Positions 7,414-16,132 of a stretch of DNA of 64,000 nucleotides are shown here, in pieces. The first letter of the stretch is position 1; each line of letters starts with the position of its first letter. The stretch is from NCBI GenBank assembly GCA_015065645.1, contig SVPW01000004.1:23531-87530 (forward strand), written 5' to 3'. Under the pieces are notes generated by a model. That model worked only from the letters and a program-made list of their open reading frames with translations, ran no database searches and was not told the DNA's origin. The position numbers and the translations under genes are program-made. Source of the stretch: Oscillospiraceae bacterium (GTDB lineage: Bacteria; Bacillota; Clostridia; Oscillospirales; Acutalibacteraceae).

Positions 7414-8535
7414 ATGAGTTCTGTTAGATATAGCTATGAACAGCTGAAAACATTTTGCTGTGATGCTTTTGAAAAGTTTGGGTTTACCGCTGAAGAAGCT
7501 GTAAAGATTACCGATGTACTTCTTCTTTCTGATCTTTACGGTATTGAATCACACGGTATGCAAAGGCTTGTTCGCTACCATAAGGGAATTGAGAAGGGCT
7601 TGATTCATGTTGATGCAAAGCCAGAGGTTGTTTTTGAAACACCCGTTTCTGCCGTTATTGAGGGTCATGACGGAATGGGTCAGCTTATCGGTATTGAGGC
7701 AATGAAAATAGCTATTGAAAAGGCTAAGAAAAGCGGAATGGCTGTTGTTAGTGTGCGTAATTCCAATCACTATGGTATTGCAGGATATTATGCAAAAATG
7801 GCTGCTGATGAGGGGCTTATCGGCTTTTCAATGACTAATTCAGAAGCAATAATGGTTCCCACATATTCCCGTCTTGCAATGTTAGGCTCTAACCCCATTG
7901 CTATTTCAATGCCTGCAAAGCCTTATCCTTTCTTCTTCGATTCTTCAACTACCGTTGTAACACGTGGTAAGCTTGAAATATATAATAAGCTTTCAAAGCC
8001 TTTGCCTGATGGTTGGGCTTTGGATGAAAACGGAAAGGCATGCTCTGATGCTTCAAGAGTGCTTGCAAATATTGTGGGTAAAAATGGCGGCGGAATTATG
8101 CCTCTTGGCGGAGAAACTGAAACTTTGGGCGGTCATAAGGGTTATGGTTACGGTATGCTGTGTGAAATCTTCTGCTCAATTTTCTCAGGCGGTCTTACTT
8201 CAAATCACACACATATTGGCGGTAAGGGTGGAACCTGCCATGGCTTTATGGCTATAGATCCTGATGTTTTTGGTGATGCAAAGGGGATGCAAGAGCGTTT
8301 TTCAACCTTCTTGCAGGAACTTCGTGATGCACCTAAGGCTGAGGGCTGTGAGCGTATTTATACTCATGGTGAAAAGGAAATTTTTGCTTATGCTGACCGT
8401 ATGAAAAATGGTATTGATGTAAATATAAACACTGTTGCAGAAATGAAAAATCTTTGTGATTATCTTGGTATGGATAGCGTTAAATATTTGGGCGATGTTG
8501 ATTTTACAGATGCAAAGCAAAGCTCATATAAATAG
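7414..8535 (+). CDS. Ldh/YlbC-family malate/L-lactate/ureidoglycolate dehydrogenase
   Basis: This 373-residue protein belongs to the NAD(P)-dependent Ldh_2 oxidoreductase superfamily, a fold distinct from classical Rossmann malate dehydrogenase. Motifs include GIESHGMQRL near residue 43, SNHYGIAGYYA near 116, MTNSEA near 138 and SNPIAISMP near 157. A C-terminal HKGYGYGMLCEI block carries the usual Lys/Gly-rich site. Substrates in the family are 2-hydroxyacids such as malate, lactate, sulfolactate or ureidoglycolate. Its pairing with malic enzyme 11 nt downstream favours malate. The ATG at 7414 is used because GGGAGG precedes it; an in-frame ATG at 7396 has no such site. Confidence 0.87.
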   Translation: MSSVRYSYEQLKTFCCDAFEKFGFTAEEAVKITDVLLLSDLYGIESHGMQRLVRYHKGIEKGLIHVDAKPEVVFETPVSAVIEGHDGMGQLIGIEAMKIAIEKAKKSGMAVVSVRNSNHYGIAGYYAKMAADEGLIGFSMTNSEAIMVPTYSRLAMLGSNPIAISMPAKPYPFFFDSSTTVVTRGKLEIYNKLSKPLPDGWALDENGKACSDASRVLANIVGKNGGGIMPLGGETETLGGHKGYGYGMLCEIFCSIFSGGLTSNHTHIGGKGGTCHGFMAIDPDVFGDAKGMQERFSTFLQELRDAPKAEGCERIYTHGEKEIFAYADRMKNGIDVNINTVAEMKNLCDYLGMDSVKYLGDVDFTDAKQSSYK

Positions 8536-8546
8536 GGTGAATAATT

Positions 8547-9719
8547 ATGGATATTAAAGAAAAAGCATTACAAAAGCATTATGATTGGCAGGGAAAGATT
8601 GAGGTTGTTTCCCGCACAAAGGTGAACTGCAGTGAGGATCTTTCTTTAGCATATACCCCCGGTGTAGCACAGCCTTGCCTTGAAATACAAAAGGATTATA
8701 ATAAATCATTTGAACTTACAAGAAGATGGAATCTTATCGGTGTTATTACCGATGGTTCTGCTGTTTTGGGTCTTGGAAATATCGGTCCTGAGGCAGGTAT
8801 GCCTGTTATGGAGGGTAAATGCGTTCTGTTTAAGGAATTTGCGGGTGTTGATGCCTTCCCAATATGTATTCGCAGTAATGATGTTGATGAGATAGTAAGA
8901 AATATTTATCTTATTTCCGGCTCTTTTGGCGGAATTAATCTTGAGGATATTGCAGCGCCTCGTTGCTTTGAAATTGAGCGAAAATTAAAGGAAATATGCG
9001 ATATTCCGATTTTTCATGATGATCAACATGGTACAGCAATAGTTGTTGCCGCTGCAATGCTCAATGCATTGAAGATTGTTAAAAAGGATATTAAGGATAT
9101 TAAGTGTGTTATAAACGGTGCCGGTGCTGCAGGTACTGCTATTGGTGAGCATCTTTTGAAATTAGGGCTTAAAAACCTTATTATGTGTGATAAGTTTGGT
9201 GCCATTTGTGAGGGAATGGAAAATTTAAGTGATGCTCATAAGGAGCTTTCGCTTAAAACTAACCCAAATAAAGAGCAGGGAAGTCTTGTTGAGGTTATAA
9301 AGGGCGCTGATGTATTTATTGGTGTTTCGGCACCAAAAATGGTGACTGCACAAATGGTTTCCACAATGGCTGAAAATCCTGTTGTATTCCCAATGGCAAA
9401 TCCTGTACCGGAAATATTCCCCGATGAAGCAAAGGCAGGCGGTGCTGCAATAGTGGGAACGGGCAGAAGTGATTATCCAAATCAGATAAATAATGTTTTA
9501 GCGTTCCCCGGTATATTCCGTGGTGCTTTGGATGTTAGAGCAAGTGATATAAATGATGAAATGAAAATGGCTGCAACCTATGCCATAGCATCACTTGTTT
9601 CCGATGAGGAACTTAACCCTGAATACATACTGCCAAAGGCTTTTGATAGCCGCATTGCCGAAACTGTTGCAAAGGCTGTAGCAGAAGCGGCAAGAAAAAC
9701 AGGTGTTGCAAGAATTTAA
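8547..9719 (+). CDS. Malic enzyme (oxaloacetate-decarboxylating)
   Basis: The protein has 390 residues, the short bacterial form without a phosphotransacetylase domain. It decarboxylates malate to pyruvate and CO2 while reducing NAD(P). YTPGVAQPC lies near residue 36. The catalytic/metal-site block INLEDIAAPRCFEIE is near residue 130 and the metal-ligand FHDDQHGTA near 155. A Rossmann fold GAGAAGTAIG is near 188, and PVVFPMANPVPEI is in the C-terminal half. It is co-transcribed with the Ldh-family dehydrogenase; GGGTGA lies 8 nt before the ATG. Whether NAD or NADP is used cannot be read safely. Together the pair could interconvert oxaloacetate, malate and pyruvate and shift reducing equivalents between cofactors. 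Confidence 0.93.
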   Translation: MDIKEKALQKHYDWQGKIEVVSRTKVNCSEDLSLAYTPGVAQPCLEIQKDYNKSFELTRRWNLIGVITDGSAVLGLGNIGPEAGMPVMEGKCVLFKEFAGVDAFPICIRSNDVDEIVRNIYLISGSFGGINLEDIAAPRCFEIERKLKEICDIPIFHDDQHGTAIVVAAAMLNALKIVKKDIKDIKCVINGAGAAGTAIGEHLLKLGLKNLIMCDKFGAICEGMENLSDAHKELSLKTNPNKEQGSLVEVIKGADVFIGVSAPKMVTAQMVSTMAENPVVFPMANPVPEIFPDEAKAGGAAIVGTGRSDYPNQINNVLAFPGIFRGALDVRASDINDEMKMAATYAIASLVSDEELNPEYILPKAFDSRIAETVAKAVAEAARKTGVARI

Positions 9720-9741
9720 TAGTTTAATGCAAAAATGATTA

Positions 9742-9770
9742 GAGGCGCACTTCCATACGAAGTGCGCCTC
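9742..9770 (+). terminator. Bidirectional terminator between convergent genes
   Basis: A perfect 11-bp GC-rich stem (9742-9752 with 9760-9770) has a 7-nt loop. It lies 22 nt after the malic enzyme stop and 17 nt beyond the stop of the convergent FkbM gene. T tracts on both sides are short. Confidence 0.75.
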
Positions 9771-9787
9771 GGTTTATAAATTAAATA

Positions 9788-10819
9788 TTAAACAAAAATA
9801 TAATCAATATCCCATGCAGGCAGGCTTTTATGATGACGCATATAGATTTTGTATTGAGGTGTAATTTCTTTGATAAGTAAGGGGATTTCAAAAATATCGG
9901 TGGAGTTATGATAACAGGCAATTCGCATTTTGGGTAAAAGGGTTTTAATTGTATTTTGTGCACCCAATATTGTATTTATCTCGTTACCCTCAACATCCAT
10001 TTTTATGTATGTGGGAGAGGTGTTTTTAGCTATGGTATCAACCGTTGTGCATTTAACCTCAACCGTTTTTGATGTGTCACCAAGACCTCTTCCGTGCTGT
10101 TTTGAAAAGCTTACGGTGCTGTTTTCGTTGCCTATTGCGGCATTAATTAATATGATGTTTTTACATTTTTCGGTATTAAGGGTTAATTTTTTGAAATTTC
10201 TGCTATCGGGCTCAACCGCAATGATTTCTTTGTAAAGCTTTGTGTGTAAAATAAATTCTTCAACCGTATCACCGTTAAAAGCACCAAGGTCTAAAAATGT
10301 TTCCTGATTGCCAAAATTTAAAATATCAAAAACTTCGCTTCTTTCACTTTCAATTTCAAATAAAAAATCTGCTTTTCCTGTTATTTTAAAATAAACGGTG
10401 TTTTCAAAAACCTTTTTTGAATGTTCATCGGCAAGCATATTATACGCACATTTAAGCTTATCGGCATTTTTTCGTGCAAATTCAATATCAAAAATTTCTT
10501 TTCCGTAAACCGGAACATCAGGTAGGTATAATTCGTTTTCTTGAGATAATCGCTTTATATTCTCAATAACTTCGCTTCGATCACTGCCAAAACATACCAA
10601 AATTATCATTTCACCAAAATTATCTTTTAATGTTTTGTAATCACAAACACTGTGCCCGTAAAAAACTTTATTCTTTTTAAAACCGTCAGAGGAAAATATG
10701 CCATCAATTTTTATACCGTTTTTATTAAGCTGTTTAACAATTTTATCAGCGCCGTTTCCCGTGCCATATAAAACAATAGGTTTTGTTACGCCCTTTAAAT
10801 ATGTCCATATATCCGTCAA
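9788..10819 (-). CDS. FkbM-family methyltransferase with N-terminal nucleotide-binding-like domain
   Basis: The protein has 343 residues. The first ~110 form a Rossmann-like unit opening with IVLYGTGNGADKIV near residue 16, similar to domains that precede sugar-modifying enzymes. Residues ~165-343 are an FkbM-type SAM methyltransferase: FLDLGAFNGDTVEEF is the SAM loop, IAVEPDSRNFKKL the acidic strand end, and YIKMDVEGNE the typical FkbM block. FkbM proteins methylate hydroxyls on sugars or natural products, so a surface-glycan or secondary-metabolite substrate is plausible. No glycan cluster lies beside it. It is monocistronic, convergent with malic enzyme and divergent from yhaM. Confidence 0.82.
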   Translation of the reverse strand: MTDIWTYLKGVTKPIVLYGTGNGADKIVKQLNKNGIKIDGIFSSDGFKKNKVFYGHSVCDYKTLKDNFGEMIILVCFGSDRSEVIENIKRLSQENELYLPDVPVYGKEIFDIEFARKNADKLKCAYNMLADEHSKKVFENTVYFKITGKADFLFEIESERSEVFDILNFGNQETFLDLGAFNGDTVEEFILHTKLYKEIIAVEPDSRNFKKLTLNTEKCKNIILINAAIGNENSTVSFSKQHGRGLGDTSKTVEVKCTTVDTIAKNTSPTYIKMDVEGNEINTILGAQNTIKTLLPKMRIACYHNSTDIFEIPLLIKEITPQYKIYMRHHKSLPAWDIDYIFV

Positions 10820-10864
10820 AATAATGCCTCCAATAAAATATAAATTAAAATAAATGCTTTATGC

Positions 10865-10893
10865 TTGAAAAAATTATATTATCATTGTATAAT
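10865..10893 (+). promoter_or_regulatory. Sigma-A promoter for the yhaM-rqcH operon
   Basis: TTGAAA (10865-10870), a 17-bp spacer and perfect TATAAT (10888-10893) lie 38 nt before the yhaM start codon. Confidence 0.78.
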
Positions 10894-10931
10894 ATAATTT
10901 GAATTAAGTCAAATTTTAAGAAGGTGATTTT

Positions 10932-11900
10932 TTGAATTTTACACCTATTGATAATAGTGAGCGTGTAGAAGGATATTGTCTTATAAGGGCAGTTGAAAAA
11001 AAGACGGGTAAGAACGGTGAGTATCTTGATGTAACCCTTTGTGACAGTGACGGTGAAATTAACGGTAAGCTGTGGCGTTACAGTGCTATGGAGCATGGCG
11101 AATACAGCGTTAATGAAATTGTAAAGGTAAGGGGAATCATCCGTCCTTATAACGGTGTTGATCAGCTTAATATTGAGCGTATTCGTCCTGTGGTGGAGGC
11201 TGATAATGTTTCTATTGATGATTTTATAAAAACCGCTGATTATTCGGGTGAGCAGATGTATAATGAGCTTTTTGCAATAGCTTCCGGTTTTGTGGATGAG
11301 GATTTGAAGAAAATTGTAACCACCATTCTTTCAGATAATCGTTTAAAGCTTTTGTATTGGCCTGCAGCGTTTAAACTGCATCATGCTATTCGTGGCGGTC
11401 TTTTAATGCACACACTTTCAATCGTGCGTTTAGCACAGGGTGTATGTAAAATTTACCCGTTTGTAGATCGTGAGCTTTTGCTTGCAGGCACAATTTTGCA
11501 TGATATATCAAAGCTTGAGGAATTTGAAGTTTCTGAAGCAGGTGTGGCAGACGGTTATTCTATTGAGGGAAATTTGTTAGGTCATATCGCAATGGGTGCT
11601 GTTACAATTTCAAAGTATGCTGACCGCTTGGGTATTAATCCAAAAACCTCTATGCTGCTTCAGCATATGATTCTTTCACATCACGGTGAGCCTGAATTTG
11701 GTGCCGCTGTAAGACCTATGTTTATTGAGGCTGAGCTTTTGAGTGAGCTTGACTTAATGGATTCAAGGGTTTATGAGATGAAGGAAGCTGTTTCTGCCGC
11801 TAAAGACGGTGATTTTTCTCAAAGAGTATGGGCTTTGGATAACCGCCGTTTATATAATCATTCAAGAGCTTCTCTTGAAGAAGAAACAAAGTTATTTTAA
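10932..11900 (+). CDS. yhaM: 3'-5' exoribonuclease YhaM
   Basis: The protein has 322 residues, close to the B. subtilis enzyme. It trims RNA (and single-stranded DNA) from the 3' end by a few nucleotides. The N-terminal OB fold spans about residues 10-90 (GYCLIRAVEKKTGKNG, then GIIRPYNGVDQLNI). The HD phosphohydrolase domain follows with HAIRGGLLMHTLS near residue 153, the HD pair in LHDISKLEEF near 190, and ILSHHGEPEFG near 248. The start is TTG at 10932 with AAGGTG about 7 nt upstream. It opens a run of RNA-related genes that are tightly spaced or overlapping. Confidence 0.93.
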   Translation: MNFTPIDNSERVEGYCLIRAVEKKTGKNGEYLDVTLCDSDGEINGKLWRYSAMEHGEYSVNEIVKVRGIIRPYNGVDQLNIERIRPVVEADNVSIDDFIKTADYSGEQMYNELFAIASGFVDEDLKKIVTTILSDNRLKLLYWPAAFKLHHAIRGGLLMHTLSIVRLAQGVCKIYPFVDRELLLAGTILHDISKLEEFEVSEAGVADGYSIEGNLLGHIAMGAVTISKYADRLGINPKTSMLLQHMILSHHGEPEFGAAVRPMFIEAELLSELDLMDSRVYEMKEAVSAAKDGDFSQRVWALDNRRLYNHSRASLEEETKLF

Positions 11901-11920
11901 TTTGAAAGGATTTGTTAATT

Positions 11921-12121
11921 ATGAAAATTACGAAGGATATGCTTATTGGAGATGTACTTGATATGGATACAAGTGCCGCTGAATACTTTTTTGCTATCGG
12001 TATGCACTGTCTCGGATGTCCTGCTTCAAGAGGTGAAAGCATAGAGCAGGCATGTGCTGTTCATGGTACAGATTGTGATGAATTGCTTGCAAAGCTTAAT
12101 AAGCATTTTGAAAACAAGTGA
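11921..12121 (+). CDS. DUF1858-domain small redox-type protein
   Basis: This 66-residue protein is almost entirely one DUF1858 domain. The core is MHCLGCPAS near residue 30, with two cysteines in a CxxC pair, plus a third and fourth Cys further on. Such domains occur alone or attached to hybrid-cluster or ScdA-type proteins and are thought to act in redox or metal-centre chemistry; the exact role is unknown. The ATG at 11921 has GAAAGGA 10 nt upstream, whereas the in-frame TTG at 11912 would leave no spacing. Its stop overlaps the GTG start of trmK (12118-12121). Why a redox protein sits among RNA genes is unclear. Confidence 0.85.
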   Translation: MKITKDMLIGDVLDMDTSAAEYFFAIGMHCLGCPASRGESIEQACAVHGTDCDELLAKLNKHFENK

Positions 12122-12807
12122 TAACTTTAAGTGAACGCTTGCAATTAATCTCTTCGCTTATACCTGATGGTGCTCGCATCTGTGATGTGGGCACCGATCA
12201 CGCTTATTTACCCATTGCTTTGCTTAAAAGCGGAAAGGTAAAGTCTGCCATTGCTACAGATTTGCGTGAAAAACCGTTAGCTTCCGCTAAAATCAATGCC
12301 GAAAAACTATGTGAAAAAAGGCTTGATTTGCGTTTGTGTGATGGGCTTTCGGCTGTTAAGTCGGGGGAGGTTGATACCGTTATTATAGCAGGTATGGGCG
12401 GTGAAGTGATTTCGGGTATTCTTGACCGTTGTGAATGGGTTAAGAGCATAGATATAAATCTTATTTTACAACCTATGACTTCGGCTGAAGCTTTAAGGGA
12501 TTATTTAGCCAAAAACGGTTTTGATATTAAATCCGAAACTGCACTACAGGAAAACGGTCATATATATTCGGTAATTTCCGTTGTGTTTGACGGTGTTGAA
12601 AAGACTGTTGATCCTGCATACCGTTATATCGGCAAAATTTCAGTAGATACACCTGCCGGTGTAGAATACATTAAAAAACAATATAACAGGCTTTTTAAAT
12701 GTGCAAAAAGCCTTGAAAATGTTGCTTCAAAGCAAACAGAATATAAAGAATATAAGTCGGCTGTTGAAAAAATAGGTCGGCTGTTGGAGGGTGCTTATGC
12801 CGTTTGA
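12118..12807 (+). CDS. trmK: tRNA (adenine-22-N1)-methyltransferase TrmK
   Basis: The protein has 229 residues and makes m1A at position 22 of tRNA using SAM, a modification typical of Gram-positive bacteria. The SAM loop ICDVGTDHAYLPIAL lies near residue 21 and the ribose-binding acidic ATDLREKPL near 47. The catalytic-region IAGMGGEVI near 91 and LILQPMTSAEALRDYL near 115 are diagnostic of the TrmK/YqfN family. The GTG start overlaps the preceding stop. The 3' end overlaps rqcH by 11 nt, indicating coupled translation. Confidence 0.93.
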   Translation: MITLSERLQLISSLIPDGARICDVGTDHAYLPIALLKSGKVKSAIATDLREKPLASAKINAEKLCEKRLDLRLCDGLSAVKSGEVDTVIIAGMGGEVISGILDRCEWVKSIDINLILQPMTSAEALRDYLAKNGFDIKSETALQENGHIYSVISVVFDGVEKTVDPAYRYIGKISVDTPAGVEYIKKQYNRLFKCAKSLENVASKQTEYKEYKSAVEKIGRLLEGAYAV

Positions 12808-14545
12808 CGGCGCATTTACACACAAAATTGCGGCTGAATTGGAGCTTGCCGTTGATTGCCACATTGATAAAATTTACCAGCCATCCCGTGATGAGCTGGT
12901 ATTTTTGCTACGCAAAAAAGGCTTTGCTTCAAGAATGATATTATCCGCAAGAACAGGTGCATCCCGTGTGCATTTCACAGAAACAAAATATGAAAATCCT
13001 GATACTCCGCCAATGTTTTGTATGCTTGCTCGCAAGCATTTTTCTGCGGCAAGACTTGTAAGCGTTAAACAACCGGGATTTGAAAGAATAATTGAGTTTT
13101 ATTTTGAAACAACTAATGAAATGGGGGACCGTGTAACCCCACGTGTTATATGTGAGCTTATCGGAAATCAATCAAACATAATTTTGATTGATAATGAAGG
13201 AAGGATAATTGATGCTGTTCGCAGAAGTGATATTGAAACTGCACAGCGAATAATACAGCCGGGTGCTGTTTATGAATATCCTCAGTCTCAGGGTAAATTA
13301 AATCCGTTAGAAAGCTCTGTTGATGAATTGATAAATGCGGTTTTTTCTTGTAGCGAAATTCCGTTATCAAGAGCACTGTTGTCTGTGGTTGATGGTTTTT
13401 CTCCTCTTATTGCAAGAGAAATTACTTACAGTGCATATAATGATGACCCTATAGTTTCTCAAATAGAAAACAAGGATTTGCTTTATTCGCATTTAAAAAA
13501 TGTAACAGATGATATTAAAACTGCAATAAAGCCTGTTTTGTTATTTTGTGACGATAATCCGTCTGATTATTCCTATACAAATATAACACAATACGGTGCA
13601 GCTTCAAGATGTGTATGCTATGAAAGCTTTAGTAAATTGCTTGATGCTTATTATTCCGGAAGAGAGCTTAAAGCACGTATTCAGCGTGCCGCATCGGATG
13701 TTTTAAAGGTTGTTACAAATGCTCATAGCCGTGCTTTAAAACGTATGGCTTTGCGTAAAAAGGAATTAAATGATTGTGCAGATAGAGAGCAAATGCGTAT
13801 TTACGGTGAGCTGATTAAAGCTAATTTGTACGCAATAAAAAACGGAAGTTCAAGCATTACTGTTCAAAACTATTATGACCCTGAGCTTAAAATGATTGAA
13901 ATTCCGCTTAATCCTGCTATTTTACCTGCGGCAAATGCGGCGAAGTATTTTAAGGATTATAAAAAAAGCTATACCGCAGAGCAAACCTTAACCAGGCTTA
14001 TATCAGAGGACCAAGAGGAGATTGTTTATCTTGAAACGGTGCTTGAAAGCCTTGAGAGATGTGATACTCTTGCCGATATTTCGGATATACGGGATGAGCT
14101 TTTTGAATGTGGTTATATTAAAATTAAAAGCGGTGGTGTTCGCCGTAAAAATACAGCCAATACAGCCTTTCGTGAATATATATGTCGTGAGGGTTACCGT
14201 GTTTTGGTTGGAAGAAATAATAAACAGAACGATTATATTACTACCAAGTTGGCTTCTAAATCGGATATGTGGTTCCATGTAAAAAATATACCGGGTTCTC
14301 ATGTGGTAATATTTTGTGATGGAAAACCGCTTAGCGATGAAACTATTTTATCGGCGGCACAACTTGCGGCATTTTATTCAAAAGCTTCCTCTTCATCACA
14401 GGTTCCGGTTGATTATACACCTGTTAAGTTTGTAAAAAAGCCAAACGGCGCAAAGCCCGGAATGGTTATATATACCACCAATCAAACGGTATTTGTAAAA
14501 CCTTGTGAAAATGCTTTCAATACAGTAGAAAAAGGAGAGAACTGA
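12797..14545 (+). CDS. rqcH: Ribosome quality control protein RqcH (Rqc2/NEMF homologue)
   Basis: The protein has 582 residues, full length. RqcH binds obstructed 50S subunits carrying peptidyl-tRNA, recruits tRNA-Ala and adds C-terminal alanine tails that mark stalled peptides for degradation. The NFACT-N domain begins DGAFTHKIAAELE, with DKIYQPSRDELVFLLR near residue 35. A long helical/coiled-coil middle follows (about 280-430). NFACT-R comes next with SKSDMWFHVKNIPGSHVVI near 494 and the C-terminal VDYTPVKFVKKPNGAKPG. The ATG at 12797 is used, with GGAGG 6 nt upstream. Older databases call this a fibronectin-binding protein; the intracellular RQC role is better supported. Confidence 0.93.
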   Translation: MPFDGAFTHKIAAELELAVDCHIDKIYQPSRDELVFLLRKKGFASRMILSARTGASRVHFTETKYENPDTPPMFCMLARKHFSAARLVSVKQPGFERIIEFYFETTNEMGDRVTPRVICELIGNQSNIILIDNEGRIIDAVRRSDIETAQRIIQPGAVYEYPQSQGKLNPLESSVDELINAVFSCSEIPLSRALLSVVDGFSPLIAREITYSAYNDDPIVSQIENKDLLYSHLKNVTDDIKTAIKPVLLFCDDNPSDYSYTNITQYGAASRCVCYESFSKLLDAYYSGRELKARIQRAASDVLKVVTNAHSRALKRMALRKKELNDCADREQMRIYGELIKANLYAIKNGSSSITVQNYYDPELKMIEIPLNPAILPAANAAKYFKDYKKSYTAEQTLTRLISEDQEEIVYLETVLESLERCDTLADISDIRDELFECGYIKIKSGGVRRKNTANTAFREYICREGYRVLVGRNNKQNDYITTKLASKSDMWFHVKNIPGSHVVIFCDGKPLSDETILSAAQLAAFYSKASSSSQVPVDYTPVKFVKKPNGAKPGMVIYTTNQTVFVKPCENAFNTVEKGEN

Positions 14546-14550
14546 TAATT

Positions 14551-15330
14551 ATGGAATTAGGTGTTTCCACATCCTGCCTTTATCCTTTGGAAACGGAAAA
14601 GTCTTTGGAGTTAGTGACGAAAAACGGTGTGAAAAGTTGTGAGATTTTTTTTAATGCAACTTGTGAATTAGAGCCTTATTTTGTTGATATACTGTATCGT
14701 ATTAAAAAAGAATACGGAATACAGGTTATCTCACTTCATCCAACACTTTCTTTAGCGGAATCATTTATGATTTTTTCAGCTTATGAGCGCCGTATACAAG
14801 AAGGGCTTGATAAATATCGCCGTTACGGTGAAATAGCGGCAAAGCTTGGTGCAAAGTATGTAATTATGCACGGTGGAAAGCCAAACGGTGTTTTGGATGA
14901 TGATGAATATTGTGAACGTTTTTTACAGGTTGCAGATGTAGTATCTCAAAACGGAGCTGTTCTCTTACAGGAAAATGTATTTAATTTTCGTGCCAATGAA
15001 ATTCCTTTTTTGAAATATATGGTTCGTAATTTAGGAGAAAAGGCTAACTTTTGTTTGGATGTTAAGCAAAGTATAAGAGGGGGCTATACTCCTTTTGATG
15101 TTTTGGATGCGGTGGGTGCAAATGTTCGTCATTTGCATATAAGTGACCATAATTCTTCATCTGATTGCCTTTTGCCATTAGATGGTGCTTTTGATTTTAT
15201 TAAACTTTTTGAGAGAATGAAGGATTTTGATTATGATGGTGCCGCTATGATTGAGGTTTATAGTTGGGCATATAAGAATTATGACCAAATTTTTTCTTCT
15301 TATAAAAATCTGAGGGATAAAATAGGGTGA
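14551..15330 (+). CDS. Sugar phosphate isomerase/epimerase-like TIM-barrel protein
   Basis: The 259-residue protein belongs to the xylose-isomerase-like/AP-endonuclease-2 superfamily. Features are VISLHPTLS near residue 68, YVIMHGGKPNG near 107, LLQENVF near 137, NFCLDVKQS near 166, VRHLHISDH near 191 and MIEVYS near 230. Together these supply the His, Glu and Asp metal ligands expected for this barrel. Neither the substrate nor the isomerase-versus-endonuclease choice can be fixed from sequence. It starts 5 nt after rqcH, with AAGGAGAG upstream, so it is the last gene of that operon. A link to RNA or ribosome repair is not evident. Confidence 0.75.
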   Translation: MELGVSTSCLYPLETEKSLELVTKNGVKSCEIFFNATCELEPYFVDILYRIKKEYGIQVISLHPTLSLAESFMIFSAYERRIQEGLDKYRRYGEIAAKLGAKYVIMHGGKPNGVLDDDEYCERFLQVADVVSQNGAVLLQENVFNFRANEIPFLKYMVRNLGEKANFCLDVKQSIRGGYTPFDVLDAVGANVRHLHISDHNSSSDCLLPLDGAFDFIKLFERMKDFDYDGAAMIEVYSWAYKNYDQIFSSYKNLRDKIG

Positions 15331-15338
15331 ATTCACTC

Positions 15339-15367
15339 TTGAAAATTATATTTATTTGTGATAAAAT
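15339..15367 (+). promoter_or_regulatory. Promoter for the tyrosine-kinase operon
   Basis: TTGAAA (15339-15344), a 17-bp spacer and TAAAAT (15362-15367) lie in the 70-nt gap before the Wzz-like gene. Confidence 0.6.
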
Positions 15368-15400
15368 TATTTAGATGTATTTTGCATAGGAGTTGTAAAA

Positions 15401-16132
15401 ATGAGAGAATTATCCTTAATGTATTTGCTCAATCTCGCTTGGAGGCGAATATGGGCATTAATTATAGCTTTTGTTTTGTTGGCAGGAATAGCATTTTGTT
15501 ATTGCGAGTTTGCTGCTACACCGGTTTATTCTGCAAGAGCTTCGGTTTTGGTTACAAACGGTGGTTCTATTTCTAATACTGAAATTGAAAATACTCAATC
15601 AGTTACCAATAACGATATTACCGCTTCTGTTAATATGATACAAACGGTTGTTGATATTTTAAAAACACCTGATATTTATAAGCAACTTGCTGTTAAGTTT
15701 GATAATAGATATTCTTATCAACAACTTATGGCAAAATGTAATGTAGTATCTCGCGGAGAAGATACTATGTTTATAGATGTTACTTTTTCTTCATCAACAC
15801 CTGAAGAAGCAAAAAGACTTGTTAATGCTTTTGTAGAGCTTGCTCCTGATTATATTTCGGATCCAATTCCGTTTTCTCATTCAAAATATTATACTACTGA
15901 ATCCGCTTCAAAAACTTACCCTGTAACAAGTCAGATTACAGTTATTTTCGGTTTGGTAGGTGTTGTTATTACATATGGTATTGTATTGTTGATTGATTCT
16001 TTTGACCGTGCTATTAAGGGCGAGGAAGATTTTGTATCTCGTTTTGATATTCCGCTTCTTGGCACAGTGCCTGATTTTGAGGCAGCATCCGCAGGCACAC
16101 ATTCTTCATATAAAGGAGGACGCAAAAAATGA
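15401..16132 (+). CDS. Wzz/YveK-type polysaccharide co-polymerase, BY-kinase activator
   Basis: The 243-residue protein has two membrane helices (about residues 19-38 and 178-198) around an extracellular loop rich in beta/alpha Wzz features: YSARASVLVTNGG, then NMIQTVVDILKTPDIY and VTFSSSTPEEAKRLVNAFVELAP. A short cytoplasmic tail with LLGTVPDF follows TM2. In Firmicutes such proteins are the membrane half of a split bacterial tyrosine kinase: the tail activates the cytoplasmic ATPase and the pair controls polysaccharide chain length. It overlaps the kinase gene by ATGA at 16129-16132. No glycosyltransferase or Wzy gene is near, which is unusual. Confidence 0.87.
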   Translation: MRELSLMYLLNLAWRRIWALIIAFVLLAGIAFCYCEFAATPVYSARASVLVTNGGSISNTEIENTQSVTNNDITASVNMIQTVVDILKTPDIYKQLAVKFDNRYSYQQLMAKCNVVSRGEDTMFIDVTFSSSTPEEAKRLVNAFVELAPDYISDPIPFSHSKYYTTESASKTYPVTSQITVIFGLVGVVITYGIVLLIDSFDRAIKGEEDFVSRFDIPLLGTVPDFEAASAGTHSSYKGGRKK

